A stretch of 64,000 nucleotides of DNA from Francisella halioticida. Its GTDB lineage: Bacteria; Pseudomonadota; Gammaproteobacteria; Francisellales; Francisellaceae. The stretch lies in NCBI RefSeq assembly GCF_002211785.1, contig NZ_CP022132.1, forward strand, positions 1,922,001 through 1,986,000. The letters are read 5' to 3'. The position numbers and the translations under genes are program-made. A model generated the notes under the pieces. That model was given only the letters and a program-made list of their open reading frames with translations, did not search any database and was not told the DNA's origin. Below, one piece after another: positions 19,213 through 28,783 of the stretch. How positions within the stretch are numbered: the stretch's first letter is position 1; every line of letters starts with the position of its first letter.

Positions 19213-20421
19213 TTAGTCATGCTTATTTAATAATTTCTTGATATCAACTATTTTCAACAAAACTATCAAAAATGGTGGAATAGCCATTAGTATCCCAAAG
19301 ATAATTTGATTACTTAAATTCACATAAGAAACAGCTGATGATACTAATGTGGTAACAATTATTTGTATAAACCCAAACATAGCTGATGCAACACCTACCT
19401 CTGTATGGACATCCTTATATGCGCATACATAGGTAGCTGTATATTGAAAAACATTACCACAAAAAGCTAGCGCACATAATATAACAATTACTAAAGGAGC
19501 TATTCCAAACACAAAATATGAGAAAGCCAGTACTAAACCACTAAGTGTTGAAAAACACCCACAATATAGTATTACCTTATTCATATCTAGTTTACTTATT
19601 ATGTTTTTAAAGATAATCAAGAATATTGCCGAAGGAATAATTATTGCTGCTGATAAAAATGAAAATTCAATTGCTGAAAATTTTAAACGCTCTTGAAAGA
19701 AAAATGGTGAAAGTGTTGCAAACACAAAAACCAAAGATAATGCCAAGCCACTACAAATAGCATTTAAAACAAAAGTCTTATTTGACAAAACCCTCTTATA
19801 TGATTCTAAAAGCTTATAATTACTTTTTGGTATAGCTTCCAAATGTAGATATTTTACCAAAAACATAATAATAATAATAGCCATTAATGAATGTAGTGCA
19901 AAATTACCACGCCATCCAATATACTCCTGTATGAAACCTCCTGTTATTGGAGCCAAAGGTGGAGTCAAAGACACAATACTGCTGATTACAAGACTTGCCT
20001 TAGCTAATGACTGACTATCACTAAATACATCTTTCATAATAGCTCTAAAAGATACAAATGAGCTTCCCATCCCTATACCTTGTATAAAACGAAAAAATAG
20101 CAGTTGATTTTCACTTTGTGCTAGCATACAAAGAACACTAGCTAAACAAAAAACTACATAGCCCACTAAAAGTGCTTGCTTACGCCCATATTTATCAGAA
20201 AGATGGCCAAAACCAAGCATTGAACATGCCATACCTAAGAAATATATTCCAACTGTAAACTTAACATCTCTATCTATTGCACCAAAATAGCTTGCAATAT
20301 GTGGTAAAGATGGAGTAAAGCTATCTGTAGCAAACTGAGACATAAGTCCAAAAAGACAAATTATTAAAATAACCGTTTTATCAGAAGATATTCTCTTGAA
20401 TGGGCCACTAGTCATATACAA
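19213..20421 (-). CDS. Bcr/CflA-type MFS drug efflux transporter
   Basis: This 402-residue inner-membrane protein has about 12 hydrophobic segments. The family pattern is visible in DSFTPSLPHIASYF (TM1), GHLSDKYGRKQALL (TM2-3 loop), RFIQGIGMGSSFVSFRAIMKD (TM4) and TPPLAPITGGFIQ (TM5). It is predicted to expel drugs or metabolites by proton antiport; the substrate is unknown. It follows prmB on the same strand with 17 bases between, so co-transcription with cysS-prmB is likely. It is one of four such transporter genes in the window, two of them dead. Confidence 0.88.
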   Translation of the reverse strand: MYMTSGPFKRISSDKTVILIICLFGLMSQFATDSFTPSLPHIASYFGAIDRDVKFTVGIYFLGMACSMLGFGHLSDKYGRKQALLVGYVVFCLASVLCMLAQSENQLLFFRFIQGIGMGSSFVSFRAIMKDVFSDSQSLAKASLVISSIVSLTPPLAPITGGFIQEYIGWRGNFALHSLMAIIIIMFLVKYLHLEAIPKSNYKLLESYKRVLSNKTFVLNAICSGLALSLVFVFATLSPFFFQERLKFSAIEFSFLSAAIIIPSAIFLIIFKNIISKLDMNKVILYCGCFSTLSGLVLAFSYFVFGIAPLVIVILCALAFCGNVFQYTATYVCAYKDVHTEVGVASAMFGFIQIIVTTLVSSAVSYVNLSNQIIFGILMAIPPFLIVLLKIVDIKKLLNKHD

Positions 20422-20437
20422 CCCCTATAAAGTTATA

Positions 20438-21415
20438 TTAAATTACAAAACTTTTATTATTTAACTGATTCTGATTACTAAAATACTGCTTAAATAAATC
20501 TTTATATTTAACAAGTTCCTCATAAGTCAGTAAAAATACACCATCACCACCATCACTAAAACTCAACCATGTAAAAGGAATATCTGGACACATTTCAATC
20601 AAAGTATATTGGCTATTACCAACCTCCACAATCAACACACCATTTTCAGTCATATATAGGTCTGCTTCTAAAATTATTTTTTTAGCAAGATCTAACCCAT
20701 CATCTCCAGCTTCAAGAGCCAATCTTGGCTCATAGTGATATTCTTTAGGCATACTATCTAAGTCTTCTTTATCTACATAAGGAGGATTTGATACTATAAC
20801 ATCAAATCTTTGTCCCTTTAAATTAGCAAATAAATCTGATTTTACGGCTTGTACTCTATCTGTAATCTGATGCTTCTTTATATTGTGGTTTGCTATAGCT
20901 AGAGCATCATCAGAAATATCTACCAAAGTAATATTTGCATCTTCAAAAACAGTTGTTGATGCAATACCTATACAACCACTTCCCGTACATAAATCTAAAA
21001 CATTTTTTACATCACCTATATCATTAACCCATGGAGCAAAATCATTACCTATAAGCTCCGCTATAGGGGAGCGAGGTATAATTACTCTCTCATCAATATC
21101 AAACTCCATACCTGCAAACCATGCTTTCTTAAGAATATACGGTAACGGTTTACGCTGACATGCTCTTTGATAAACATACCCTATTATTCGCTGTTTTTCT
21201 TCCATTAAGAGTTTAGATGCAACCATATCACTATCTATATCATACGACACATTAATCGCTGAAAGAACCAAATGTACAGCCTCGTCCCAAACAGAGTCAG
21301 AACCATGGCCAAAATATGCTTGATTAACCGACATTTCAGAAATACACCAACGTATATAGTCTCTTATCGTATGTAAATTATTTATAATATCCTGTTGTTT
21401 TTCTTGACTATACAT
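20438..21415 (-). CDS. prmB: Ribosomal protein L3 N5-glutamine methyltransferase
   Basis: This SAM-dependent methyltransferase modifies a glutamine of ribosomal protein L3. It has an N-terminal helical recognition domain (about 1-120) and a Rossmann fold with VLDLCTGSGCIGI (motif I) and the catalytic NPPYVD (about residue 212). The following DLDSMPKEYHYEPRLALEAGDDGL is characteristic of PrmB rather than PrmC. It starts 3 bases after the cysS stop. Its length of 325 is slightly above the E. coli protein. Confidence 0.92.
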   Translation of the reverse strand: MYSQEKQQDIINNLHTIRDYIRWCISEMSVNQAYFGHGSDSVWDEAVHLVLSAINVSYDIDSDMVASKLLMEEKQRIIGYVYQRACQRKPLPYILKKAWFAGMEFDIDERVIIPRSPIAELIGNDFAPWVNDIGDVKNVLDLCTGSGCIGIASTTVFEDANITLVDISDDALAIANHNIKKHQITDRVQAVKSDLFANLKGQRFDVIVSNPPYVDKEDLDSMPKEYHYEPRLALEAGDDGLDLAKKIILEADLYMTENGVLIVEVGNSQYTLIEMCPDIPFTWLSFSDGGDGVFLLTYEELVKYKDLFKQYFSNQNQLNNKSFVI

Positions 21416-21418
21416 TCA

Positions 21419-22798
21419 CTAACCTTTTTTCCATGTAGTACCAGATACACTATCTTCTAATATTATTCCTTGCTCTTGAAGCTGATTTCTAATTTCATCA
21501 GCCCTAGCATAATTTTTGTCTTTTTTTGCTTGAGTCCTTTCTGCAATGAGTTTTTCAATCTCACTATCATCAACGTCATCATCTTGCTTAAAATATTCTT
21601 CTATATCTGTAAATAATATACCTAATACATTACAAAGCTTGCGTAAAAGATACGCATATCCACTAGCTTTATACTTATTTGTAGCCTTTAGAATATTTAT
21701 TTTCTTAGCTAAGCTAAATAAAACAGCTAATGCTTCTGGAGTATTAAAATCATTATCCATCACCTTTATAAATTTCTCTTCATACTGACTAGCATCATCA
21801 GGAAGGTTTACTTCAATAGGCTCAACATCTCTTAGAGCATTAAATAATCTTTCGATAGAAGCTCTTGCATTATCAAGATTTTCCTTTGAGTAATTAATCT
21901 CACTTCTATAAACCGTAGAAGCCAAAAAATATCTGACAACTTCAGGATGATACTCTTCTAATACATCAACTATTGTAAAGAAATTATTTAAAGATTTAGA
22001 CATTTTCTCAGCATTAATTTTCACCATACCTGAATGAAGCCAATAATTAGCAAATGTGCATCCATTACAAGCCTCAGATTGAGCTATTTCATTCTCATGA
22101 TGAGGAAATCTAAGATCAGAACCACCAGCATGAATATCAAAAGTCTCACCTAGTAGCTTTTTTGACATTGCAGAGCATTCAATATGCCAACCTGGACGTC
22201 CAGCTCCCCACGGTGAATCCCAAGCAGGCTCACCATTTTTTGCCATTTTCCAAAGTACGAAATCCATAGGATATTCTTTTTCATCAACGACATCAACCCT
22301 TGAACTTTGTTGTAATGCTTCAAGATTTTGCTTACTTAGCTTACCATAATCAGCAAACTTAGCTACTCGATAAAAAACATCACCATTCGAGCCTTGATAT
22401 GCATACTCTTTATCAACAAGTGTTTCAATCATAGCTATCATCTCAGGAATCGTCTCTGTAGCCCTTGGCTCTCTGGTTGGCTCAAGAATATTTAATCTTG
22501 CAAAAACGTCGTGCATTGCTTTAATATTTCTATCAACTAACTCAGCGGTAGATTCTTTATTCTCGTTTGATCTTTTGATAATTTTGTCATCAATATCAGT
22601 AATATTTCTTACCAATGTAACATCAAATCCACGATACTTAAAATATCTATTAATAACATCAAAAGCTATATAAGTCCTCGCATGACCTATATGACAATCA
22701 TCATAAACTGTCACACCACATGCATACATTTTAATCTTACTCACCTCAATCGGCTTAAACTCTTCTTTTTTTCCAGATAAGGAATTATAAAAAATCAT
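21419..22798 (-). CDS. cysS: Cysteinyl-tRNA synthetase
   Basis: This class I synthetase charges tRNA-Cys. The 459-residue protein shows the zinc/cysteine site start YACGVTVYDDCHIGHART (includes the HIGH motif), the anticodon and zinc ligands (GWHIECSAMS, GGSDLRFPHHENE), and KMSKSLNNF as the KMSKS loop. The C-terminal helical domain is present. It heads a likely cysS-prmB-MFS transcription unit. Confidence 0.97.
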   Translation of the reverse strand: MIFYNSLSGKKEEFKPIEVSKIKMYACGVTVYDDCHIGHARTYIAFDVINRYFKYRGFDVTLVRNITDIDDKIIKRSNENKESTAELVDRNIKAMHDVFARLNILEPTREPRATETIPEMIAMIETLVDKEYAYQGSNGDVFYRVAKFADYGKLSKQNLEALQQSSRVDVVDEKEYPMDFVLWKMAKNGEPAWDSPWGAGRPGWHIECSAMSKKLLGETFDIHAGGSDLRFPHHENEIAQSEACNGCTFANYWLHSGMVKINAEKMSKSLNNFFTIVDVLEEYHPEVVRYFLASTVYRSEINYSKENLDNARASIERLFNALRDVEPIEVNLPDDASQYEEKFIKVMDNDFNTPEALAVLFSLAKKINILKATNKYKASGYAYLLRKLCNVLGILFTDIEEYFKQDDDVDDSEIEKLIAERTQAKKDKNYARADEIRNQLQEQGIILEDSVSGTTWKKG

Positions 22799-22874
22799 AA
22801 GATAAATAACCTAATTTCACATATTGTTATATTATAGAATACCAGTATATCTAATATTATTTTTTTTTGAACTT

Positions 22875-24749
22875 TTAATGCTCAAAGCTTTTGTATACTA
22901 CATTAAGGTGTAAGCCAATTCCATCTAATTTTGACATTGCTGAACAACCGGTATCCAAATATATTCTAAGGGCATTATTACAGTTGCCATCAATACTACA
23001 CTGTAAGCCATTACTCATAGCATAAATCTTGCCATCTCCATCACGATTTATCTGAAAGTTTGATCCTGAGGATGTAGGTACGACACTTATTAAAGATCTT
23101 GAGGAAATATCTTCAACATATATATTCTTGTCTGTAACAATAAACAATGCACCGAATTTTACGATGAGTTTTTGTATAATCTCCCCTGGAAAATCTTGCA
23201 GTGCGACTGAAGTAGGCACAGATATTCCTCGACTATAAAGATATATATACAACTTATCATTATTAAAATACATTATATAAAATTGAGTTGCATTTTTCTT
23301 TACCAAGATTGGATCATCAAGTACATCCGCAGCTAAAGTAGCTTTTTTTGAGCCAGTACCATCACCAAAAAGATAGTTGCCTCCTAAATTAAAATCTAGA
23401 ATATTTTTTTGTTCAAAAATTAAGGTAGCTCCCGAGTTTAGCGTAAATAAAGCATCAGATATAAATATATGAATATTTGAGCTATCAAAATCATTGCTAC
23501 CAACAGTATATTTATCTGTTTTAACAGCTGTATAAGCCTTACTATAATTATTATATGTTGTCTTATATGTATCTAATTCATAACTCCAAGATCTAAGAAA
23601 TTTCTCTAAAATTAAAAGTTTCAATGCTTCTTGAGCATCATCATAATACCATTTAACTAAAGTTATATCTCCATCAGCACCTGCTAGACCTTGAACTTCT
23701 TGCCAATTAGATAAATTTACTCTAGCTTGCGAAGGATTACTACGAAGGTTAGAAAGAGTCGTTGACGATGTATACACTCTATCAAAATCATATATAGCTA
23801 AATGAAAATTCCATTCTCCTCCAACAAGACTCCAGCCCACACTAAGCTTATAATTACTTAATGACAAAATTACTGGAAAACCAATATCTAAATTGTTACC
23901 GTAAGCATTAATAACTAATGTTTCACTTGGGTTATCAAAGCATGCACCTCGATAATCTCCATGGCCACGATGACCTTCCCAGCTTAATCCTGCGACACTC
24001 ATAATCTTATTTTGACTACCTGGCTTATGACATATTACAATATGATGATCTTGTTTAGGAGTGCCACAATCTTTTTTACCTTTACCTTTACCTTTACCTT
24101 TACCTTTACCTTTACCTTTACCTTTACCTTTACCTTTACCTTTACACTCTCCACTCTCCCCTCCTTCTGAACCATAATCATTATCAAATATTGGCTTCTG
24201 AATATATCCTATGTATCCGCCATATATAGCTATTTTATTGTCTTGTGATGTCCCTAATTTGTAATTTTTTAAAGCGCTACTCATTGCATCAGTATTTATA
24301 TATGGAAGATTTAATGGAATTATTGTCTCTTTATATTGTGTCATAGTTATATTTGGTAAAATATTAAATATAAAGTTTCGAGAATACTTATGAACATTAT
24401 CATCATAAGAATGATGAGTTAAATTATAACTAATTAAAGATGGTGTTGAACCATATAGCATTATATTCGCATTCTCAAAATTAAATCCTGGAGTAATACT
24501 ATTAACTTGTGTGAGAAATTTAAACTGATCAATAGTAGCCTCAGAATCTGCTAATAAATCTGCTAAGCCTATAACATTTTTAAAATACCCCTCATAAACA
24601 TTTATATTCTCTGTCTCATCTATTTGGGTTTTTATTGAAAGAGAACTTACATTGAAGTTGTATGCCAAAGCAGATATTACAACCATTATAACAAAGGCAA
24701 ATATAAGTACCGCTAACAATGAAGATCCTCTTATATTTTTAATTCTCAT
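22875..24749 (-). CDS. Large pilin-like surface protein with GK repeat
   Basis: This 624-residue protein starts with a short basic leader, then G-SSLLAVLIFAFVIMVV, a type IV prepilin-like cleavage site and hydrophobic helix. Ala replaces the usual Glu at position 5, as in tip pilins of the PilX/GspK type. At about residues 200-226 an eleven-fold Gly-Lys repeat is flanked by Cys residues. Next comes ICHKPG...WEGHRGHGDYRGAC, a Cys/His motif seen in some cell-surface proteins. The C-terminal 300 residues are beta-rich and Ser/Asp/Tyr-rich. It is last in a minor-pilin operon whose other two genes are broken, so it may no longer be assembled. Confidence 0.7.
   Translation of the reverse strand: MRIKNIRGSSLLAVLIFAFVIMVVISALAYNFNVSSLSIKTQIDETENINVYEGYFKNVIGLADLLADSEATIDQFKFLTQVNSITPGFNFENANIMLYGSTPSLISYNLTHHSYDDNVHKYSRNFIFNILPNITMTQYKETIIPLNLPYINTDAMSSALKNYKLGTSQDNKIAIYGGYIGYIQKPIFDNDYGSEGGESGECKGKGKGKGKGKGKGKGKGKGKGKKDCGTPKQDHHIVICHKPGSQNKIMSVAGLSWEGHRGHGDYRGACFDNPSETLVINAYGNNLDIGFPVILSLSNYKLSVGWSLVGGEWNFHLAIYDFDRVYTSSTTLSNLRSNPSQARVNLSNWQEVQGLAGADGDITLVKWYYDDAQEALKLLILEKFLRSWSYELDTYKTTYNNYSKAYTAVKTDKYTVGSNDFDSSNIHIFISDALFTLNSGATLIFEQKNILDFNLGGNYLFGDGTGSKKATLAADVLDDPILVKKNATQFYIMYFNNDKLYIYLYSRGISVPTSVALQDFPGEIIQKLIVKFGALFIVTDKNIYVEDISSRSLISVVPTSSGSNFQINRDGDGKIYAMSNGLQCSIDGNCNNALRIYLDTGCSAMSKLDGIGLHLNVVYKSFEH
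24075..24146 (-). repeat. Eleven GGTAAA units (Gly-Lys codons)
   Basis: TTTACC repeats without error from 24075 to 24140 on the plus strand, then TTTACA. On the coding strand this is GGTAAA x 11. Six-base units keep the frame, so slippage would change protein length only. Confidence 0.95.
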
Positions 24750-24798
24750 ATAAAAATCCTATAAATTAACCACCTTATTAAAGCTTTTACCATCAATA

Positions 24799-25228
24799 CT
24801 AAAACGACACCTTAATTGCTGAATATCCTGAGGTATCTATAGCAGTATCCGAAAAAACACTATGCCACACAACGTTTCCACTACTCACTGTTGCATACTC
24901 AACTTGCATATCTTGCACCCCTCGTACCAACTCATATGACTTACTTGCTGATGAATTTCCTTTTATATATACATATAATGAATATATATCCTGACCATCA
25001 GCATCTTTCTGGCCAGTATCTCTTATATAAAGTATCTCTAAAGAATACTTGCCAACATAGTCTCCTGGATAGTACTCTGTATTTTGAGGTTTACTAGATA
25101 AACCAGTAACATTCGTACTAGCATTTATACTCGAAGCTCTAACTAAATTTATACTATTTTTATTACATAATAATAAATAATCTCCTACACTAATATCACT
25201 TACTGATTTAACACTAAGCGTCGTATCT
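24799..25228 (-). pseudogene. PilW-like minor pilin, 3' fragment
   Basis: This fragment continues the prepilin gene that starts at 26980 beyond IS-A. It reads DTTLSVKSVSDISVGDYLLL and on to ELVRGVQDMQVEYATV, matching the C-terminal part of PilW-like proteins, which carry a VxGVxxLxxxYG element. It ends at TAG (24799-24801). A one-base shift would extend it as FSIDGKSFNKVVNL to a stop at 24759, so the 3' end may also be frameshifted. Confidence 0.75.
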
Positions 25229-26523
25229 ATAATACCCCATGAAATTTTAACAACAATTTTGAGAATTTAGTTCCTAAAGTAGCTAAACTATAAATGAGCA
25301 ATTTAGGATAAATGTAAATGAGTAATAAGAGAAAAATATATACCGTTGAATTTAAGACTAAAGTTGTCTTGGAAGTATTGAGGAAAGATCAAACAATCAC
25401 ACAGTTATCAGTAAAATATAATATTACGCCCAAAAACATAAATAATTGAAAAACAGCCTTTTTAGAAAATGCTGAGTTGGCAATGGATCCATCCAAATCA
25501 GTATCACAATATAAAAAAGACAATGCAAAGCTTCAAACCAAGATAGATCAGTATTCTAAGAAGGTTGGACAACTAACAATTGAGAAGGAATTTCTTGAGG
25601 GAAAGCTCGTAAGCTTGGGATTATCTGATAGAAAAGCGATGATTGATCCTAAGCATAAATTATCTGTTGTAAAACAAAGTTTCTTATTAGAAGTTTCTAG
25701 AGCTGGTTTATATTACAAGCCTGTGGTTAACGAACATAAAGAAGAAGTAAAAGCAAAGCTTATACAGATACATGAGGAGATTCCCTGCTACGGCTATATA
25801 AAAGCTCATAAGCAATTAATAGAAGATGGGTTTAGCATCTGTGAGAACACAGTACAAAAGTATCGTAAAGAGTTAGGCATCAAAGCTATATTGGCGGTGA
25901 AAAAACCAAACTTAAACTTATCTGAACCTAACAAAGAGCATGCTATTTATAGTTACAAACTAAAAGGTTTAAGCATATTGAGACCTAATCAAGTTTGGTC
26001 TACAGATATTACATATATTAAGACTGATGCTGGCACAGTTTATATGGCAGCTATTATTGATTGGTACTCTAAGGCTGTACTAAGTTGGGAGATATCCAAC
26101 ACTATGGATAGTAGTTTAGTTATGAAAGTTTTAAATGAAGCTCTGTATAAATATGGAGTACCAGAAATATTTAACACTGATCAAGGTAGCCAGTACACAT
26201 CTAACATTCATATCCAAACATTATTGGATAAAAAAATTACTATATCTATGGATGGTAAAGGTAGAGCAACTGATAACATTTGCATCGAAAGATTTTGGAG
26301 AAGTGCTAAATGTGAGAGATTTTATTTAAATCAATATCCTGGCATTGTTGAACTAAGAAACGATGTGGATGATTATATAGATTTTTATAATAATAGAAGA
26401 TTTCATGAGTCTATCAATTATAAAAAACCTATGGAATTTTATTACGATAACTTATTGGAAAAACGGGCGGCTTAGATGGGAACTAAATAATTGAAAATAT
26501 TGTTTAATTTATTGGGGTAGTAT
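25229..26523 (+). mobile_element. IS-A copy 2 inside pilW-like gene
   Basis: This is a complete 1,295-bp element with ends ATAATACCCC and GGGGTAGTAT (reverse complement ATACTACCCC), inserted antisense to the pilin gene. No clear target duplication is seen: the flanks are TATCT on the left and AATCC on the right. Confidence 0.92.
25318..26475 (+). pseudogene. IS-A transposase with in-frame TGA
   Basis: The frame starts ATG at 25318 with the HTH portion (SNKRKIYTVEFKTKVVLEVL). It meets TGA at 25447-25449 (codon 44) where the sister element IS-B encodes Trp in HNWK. The frame then stays open for another 341 codons to 26475, including the full DDE core (WSTDITYI, NTDQGSQYTS, IERFWR). An internal ATG at 25477 could restart translation and give a 332-residue protein without the first 53 residues. 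Confidence 0.8.
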
Positions 26524-26980
26524 AATCCAAGGCATTTGTGGCACTAAATTCTGTATGGCTTTCTTCTTTTTTAATCATAATATAATCACTACCCGCCTGA
26601 AAACATTCCCCTTTACAGTCTTTTTTTAATGCTTCTGAAAAGCTCGACCCACTTGAGAAAGGAAGCAAACCCATCGTAATTGCTGAATTATTTGTAAAAT
26701 AACCATCTAACGAATCTGACGTACTATCATAATAGTCTTGATTAAAGTATCCAAACTTACACGCAAAGCCAACATCTTTAACAAAATCATAGATAATACC
26801 TTTGACTAATAGCTCTTTCGTCTCGATCTCTGTTTTATCTTTATGTGAATTGTATTCATTTTTTATTGTAATATAGGAAACTATTAAAGCCGCCATAACG
26901 ATCATTGCTATAGCACTAGAGATTAAAAGGCTAATTAAGGTAAAACCTTTTTGCTTTCTTACTTTAATCTCTAGTCTCAC
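26524..26980 (-). pseudogene. PilW-like minor pilin, 5' fragment
   Basis: A prepilin leader MRLEIKVRKQKG is followed by FTLISLLISSAIAMIVMAAL, a type III-cleaved N-terminal helix with Ser rather than Glu at position 5. The body contains FGYFNQDYYDS and paired Cys (KKDCKGEC). The gene is cut by IS-A after NALDYT-like codons at 26524. The remainder lies at 24799-25228. It follows the PilV-like pseudogene with 16 bases between. Confidence 0.8.
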
Positions 26981-26996
26981 AATAAACTCCTATATT

Positions 26997-27680
26997 TTAT
27001 ACAACACACCATGAAGGCAAAAGATCTTTAGTAAATCCATAAGGTGTACAATGCCATTTTATTCCAGAGGGTGTAATATCTGCATTAGTCATAGGACCAA
27101 TGAGCACACGTGCTCCAAAAAAGTCAAAAGGAGAATTATCCAAAGGTTGTGTTGTATTAAGCTGAGTATTACCTAAATTTAATGATACCCCTGTACTACT
27201 TGAATGATTCTCAGTACTAGAAGACAATAGTTGTTTTCTCGCGGCATCTATCTGCGCAATTATTGAAGGATCATCTATTACAGTAACTCCTGAATTTATG
27301 TATATTTCATTAGCTTTTTGCATAAAGGCGCCTAACTCCTGGGTTATTATATCTACAACCGAACTCTTAGCATATGCTCTTTTTATTATCTGTAGGTCAA
27401 AATTCTCATTTACTGCAGTAAATATTTGGATATTATCCACACCTATAGATTTAGAAAAATTCATATTTGTAGTTGAGCCATCATTAAACTTTCATGTCAG
27501 CATAAAGTCACTAATTCTATTATCTAATTCATCAGCTAATTCAACTTTCTTCTCTATTAAAATTGCTTTAGCAAATTATATTACCTATAGTGTAAAAAAC
27601 CGCAAAAACAAGAACATAGCTAAGGCAGATGATATTAACACCTCCAATATTATAAATCCTTTATTTTTTACACTTTTCAT
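26997..27680 (-). pseudogene. PilV-like minor pilin, frameshifted
   Basis: ATG at 27680 after GGAG begins MKSVKNKGFIILEVLISSALAM, a prepilin signal with the expected Glu at position 5. Around 27570-27600 the frame is lost and regained: AVFYTIGNIIC in one frame, then AILIEKKVELADELDN in another. TGA at 27492-27494 falls where Trp is likely (MLT-W-KFND). The last 155 codons, to 26997, are open and end HCTPYGFTKDLLPSWCVV. It is the first gene of the minor-pilin operon. Confidence 0.7.
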
Positions 27681-27844
27681 AAGCTCCATCAACTTTACAA
27701 ATTCACAATTTGTGTATATAAATCTTATCATAGAACACATCTAATCCTTTTAAATCTAATCATTTTGATTCAATAACTAGGGTTTCTTGAGTGGCTATTA
27801 AAAGGCTATTATTTTAAAATTAAATATAGTTTAAAAAAAAGATT

Positions 27845-28783
27845 TTATATCAAATTTTTGTTAAATATAGCGTGTGTGCATCTATCTTTATTATTCAAAT
27901 CTTTAGTAGTTTCAATTTTAATAAACTGACTAAATTTTAAGATATTTGCTACATCATTTGCTTGGTTAAGACCATGTTCAATATATATATGACCATTTGT
28001 ATTTAAATGTAGTGGAGACTGAGAAACAATAGTTTTAATATCTGCTAAGCCATTATCTTTGGAAAATAAAGCACTTTGAGGCTCATGTTTTTTTACCTCT
28101 TGAGTAATATTCTCATCATCAAAATCAATGTAAGGAGAATTAGAAACAATAATATCAAATCTTCTACTACCCATATTTTCATACCAATCACTTTGGATAA
28201 ACTCAACATTAGATATTTTATTTTCTTTAGCATTTTTCTTAGCTATATCTAACGCTTTATTTGAGAAATCAACTGCTATAACTTGACTCTTTGGTAATTC
28301 AGATGCTAGTGCCAAAGCTATAGCTCCAGTTCCAGTCCCTAAATCAAGTATATTTAACTTAGTATCTTTATTTGATACATCACCTAAAACAGCTTCAATC
28401 AGAACTTCAGTATCTGCTCGTGGGATAAGAGTATCTTGCGTTACAAAAAGCTTTTGCTCCCAAAAATACTTATAGCCCAGGATATAAGCCAAAGGCTCTC
28501 CACTTAGATAACGATAAATTTCAGTATCTATTCTTTTAACAATATAGTCATCTAAGATTTTATCAGAATTTAAATATAGATAAGTCTTATCAACATTTAA
28601 AACATCACAAATAATTGCCTGAATATCATTTTTAAATATAAACAAGTCATCAGTAGAACATTGAGTCTCTATGTAGATAGATTTGAACTGAGCTTGATCA
28701 TGTAAGGATAACTCATTGAGCTGTCCTTGCTTATAATTTTTAATTATATAAGAAGTAAAAGATGAAATTGTATAATTACTCAT
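27845..28783 (-). CDS. prmC: Release factor glutamine N5-methyltransferase
   Basis: This enzyme methylates the glutamine of the GGQ motif in release factors 1 and 2. At 312 residues it has an N-terminal helical domain, then [17 protein letters not shown] (SAM site). The catalytic motif, normally NPPY, reads NSPY here (VSNSPYID, near residue 198). The gene overlaps prfA by 8 bases, the usual hemA-prfA-prmC order. The Pro-to-Ser change is one C-to-T substitution and may lower activity; the rest of the protein looks normal. Confidence 0.93.
   Translation of the reverse strand: MSNYTISSFTSYIIKNYKQGQLNELSLHDQAQFKSIYIETQCSTDDLFIFKNDIQAIICDVLNVDKTYLYLNSDKILDDYIVKRIDTEIYRYLSGEPLAYILGYKYFWEQKLFVTQDTLIPRADTEVLIEAVLGDVSNKDTKLNILDLGTGTGAIALALASELPKSQVIAVDFSNKALDIAKKNAKENKISNVEFIQSDWYENMGSRRFDIIVSNSPYIDFDDENITQEVKKHEPQSALFSKDNGLADIKTIVSQSPLHLNTNGHIYIEHGLNQANDVANILKFSQFIKIETTKDLNNKDRCTHAIFNKNLI

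Noticed and set aside
24060-24150. CRISPR-like or minisatellite array
   Set aside because: The unit is only six bases without spacers and lies in frame within a coding sequence.
25225-26526. Target site duplication for IS-A copy 2
   Set aside because: TATAAT occurs near both ends, but comparison of three copies shows ATAATACCCC and GGGGTAGTAT belong to the element. The true flanks do not match.
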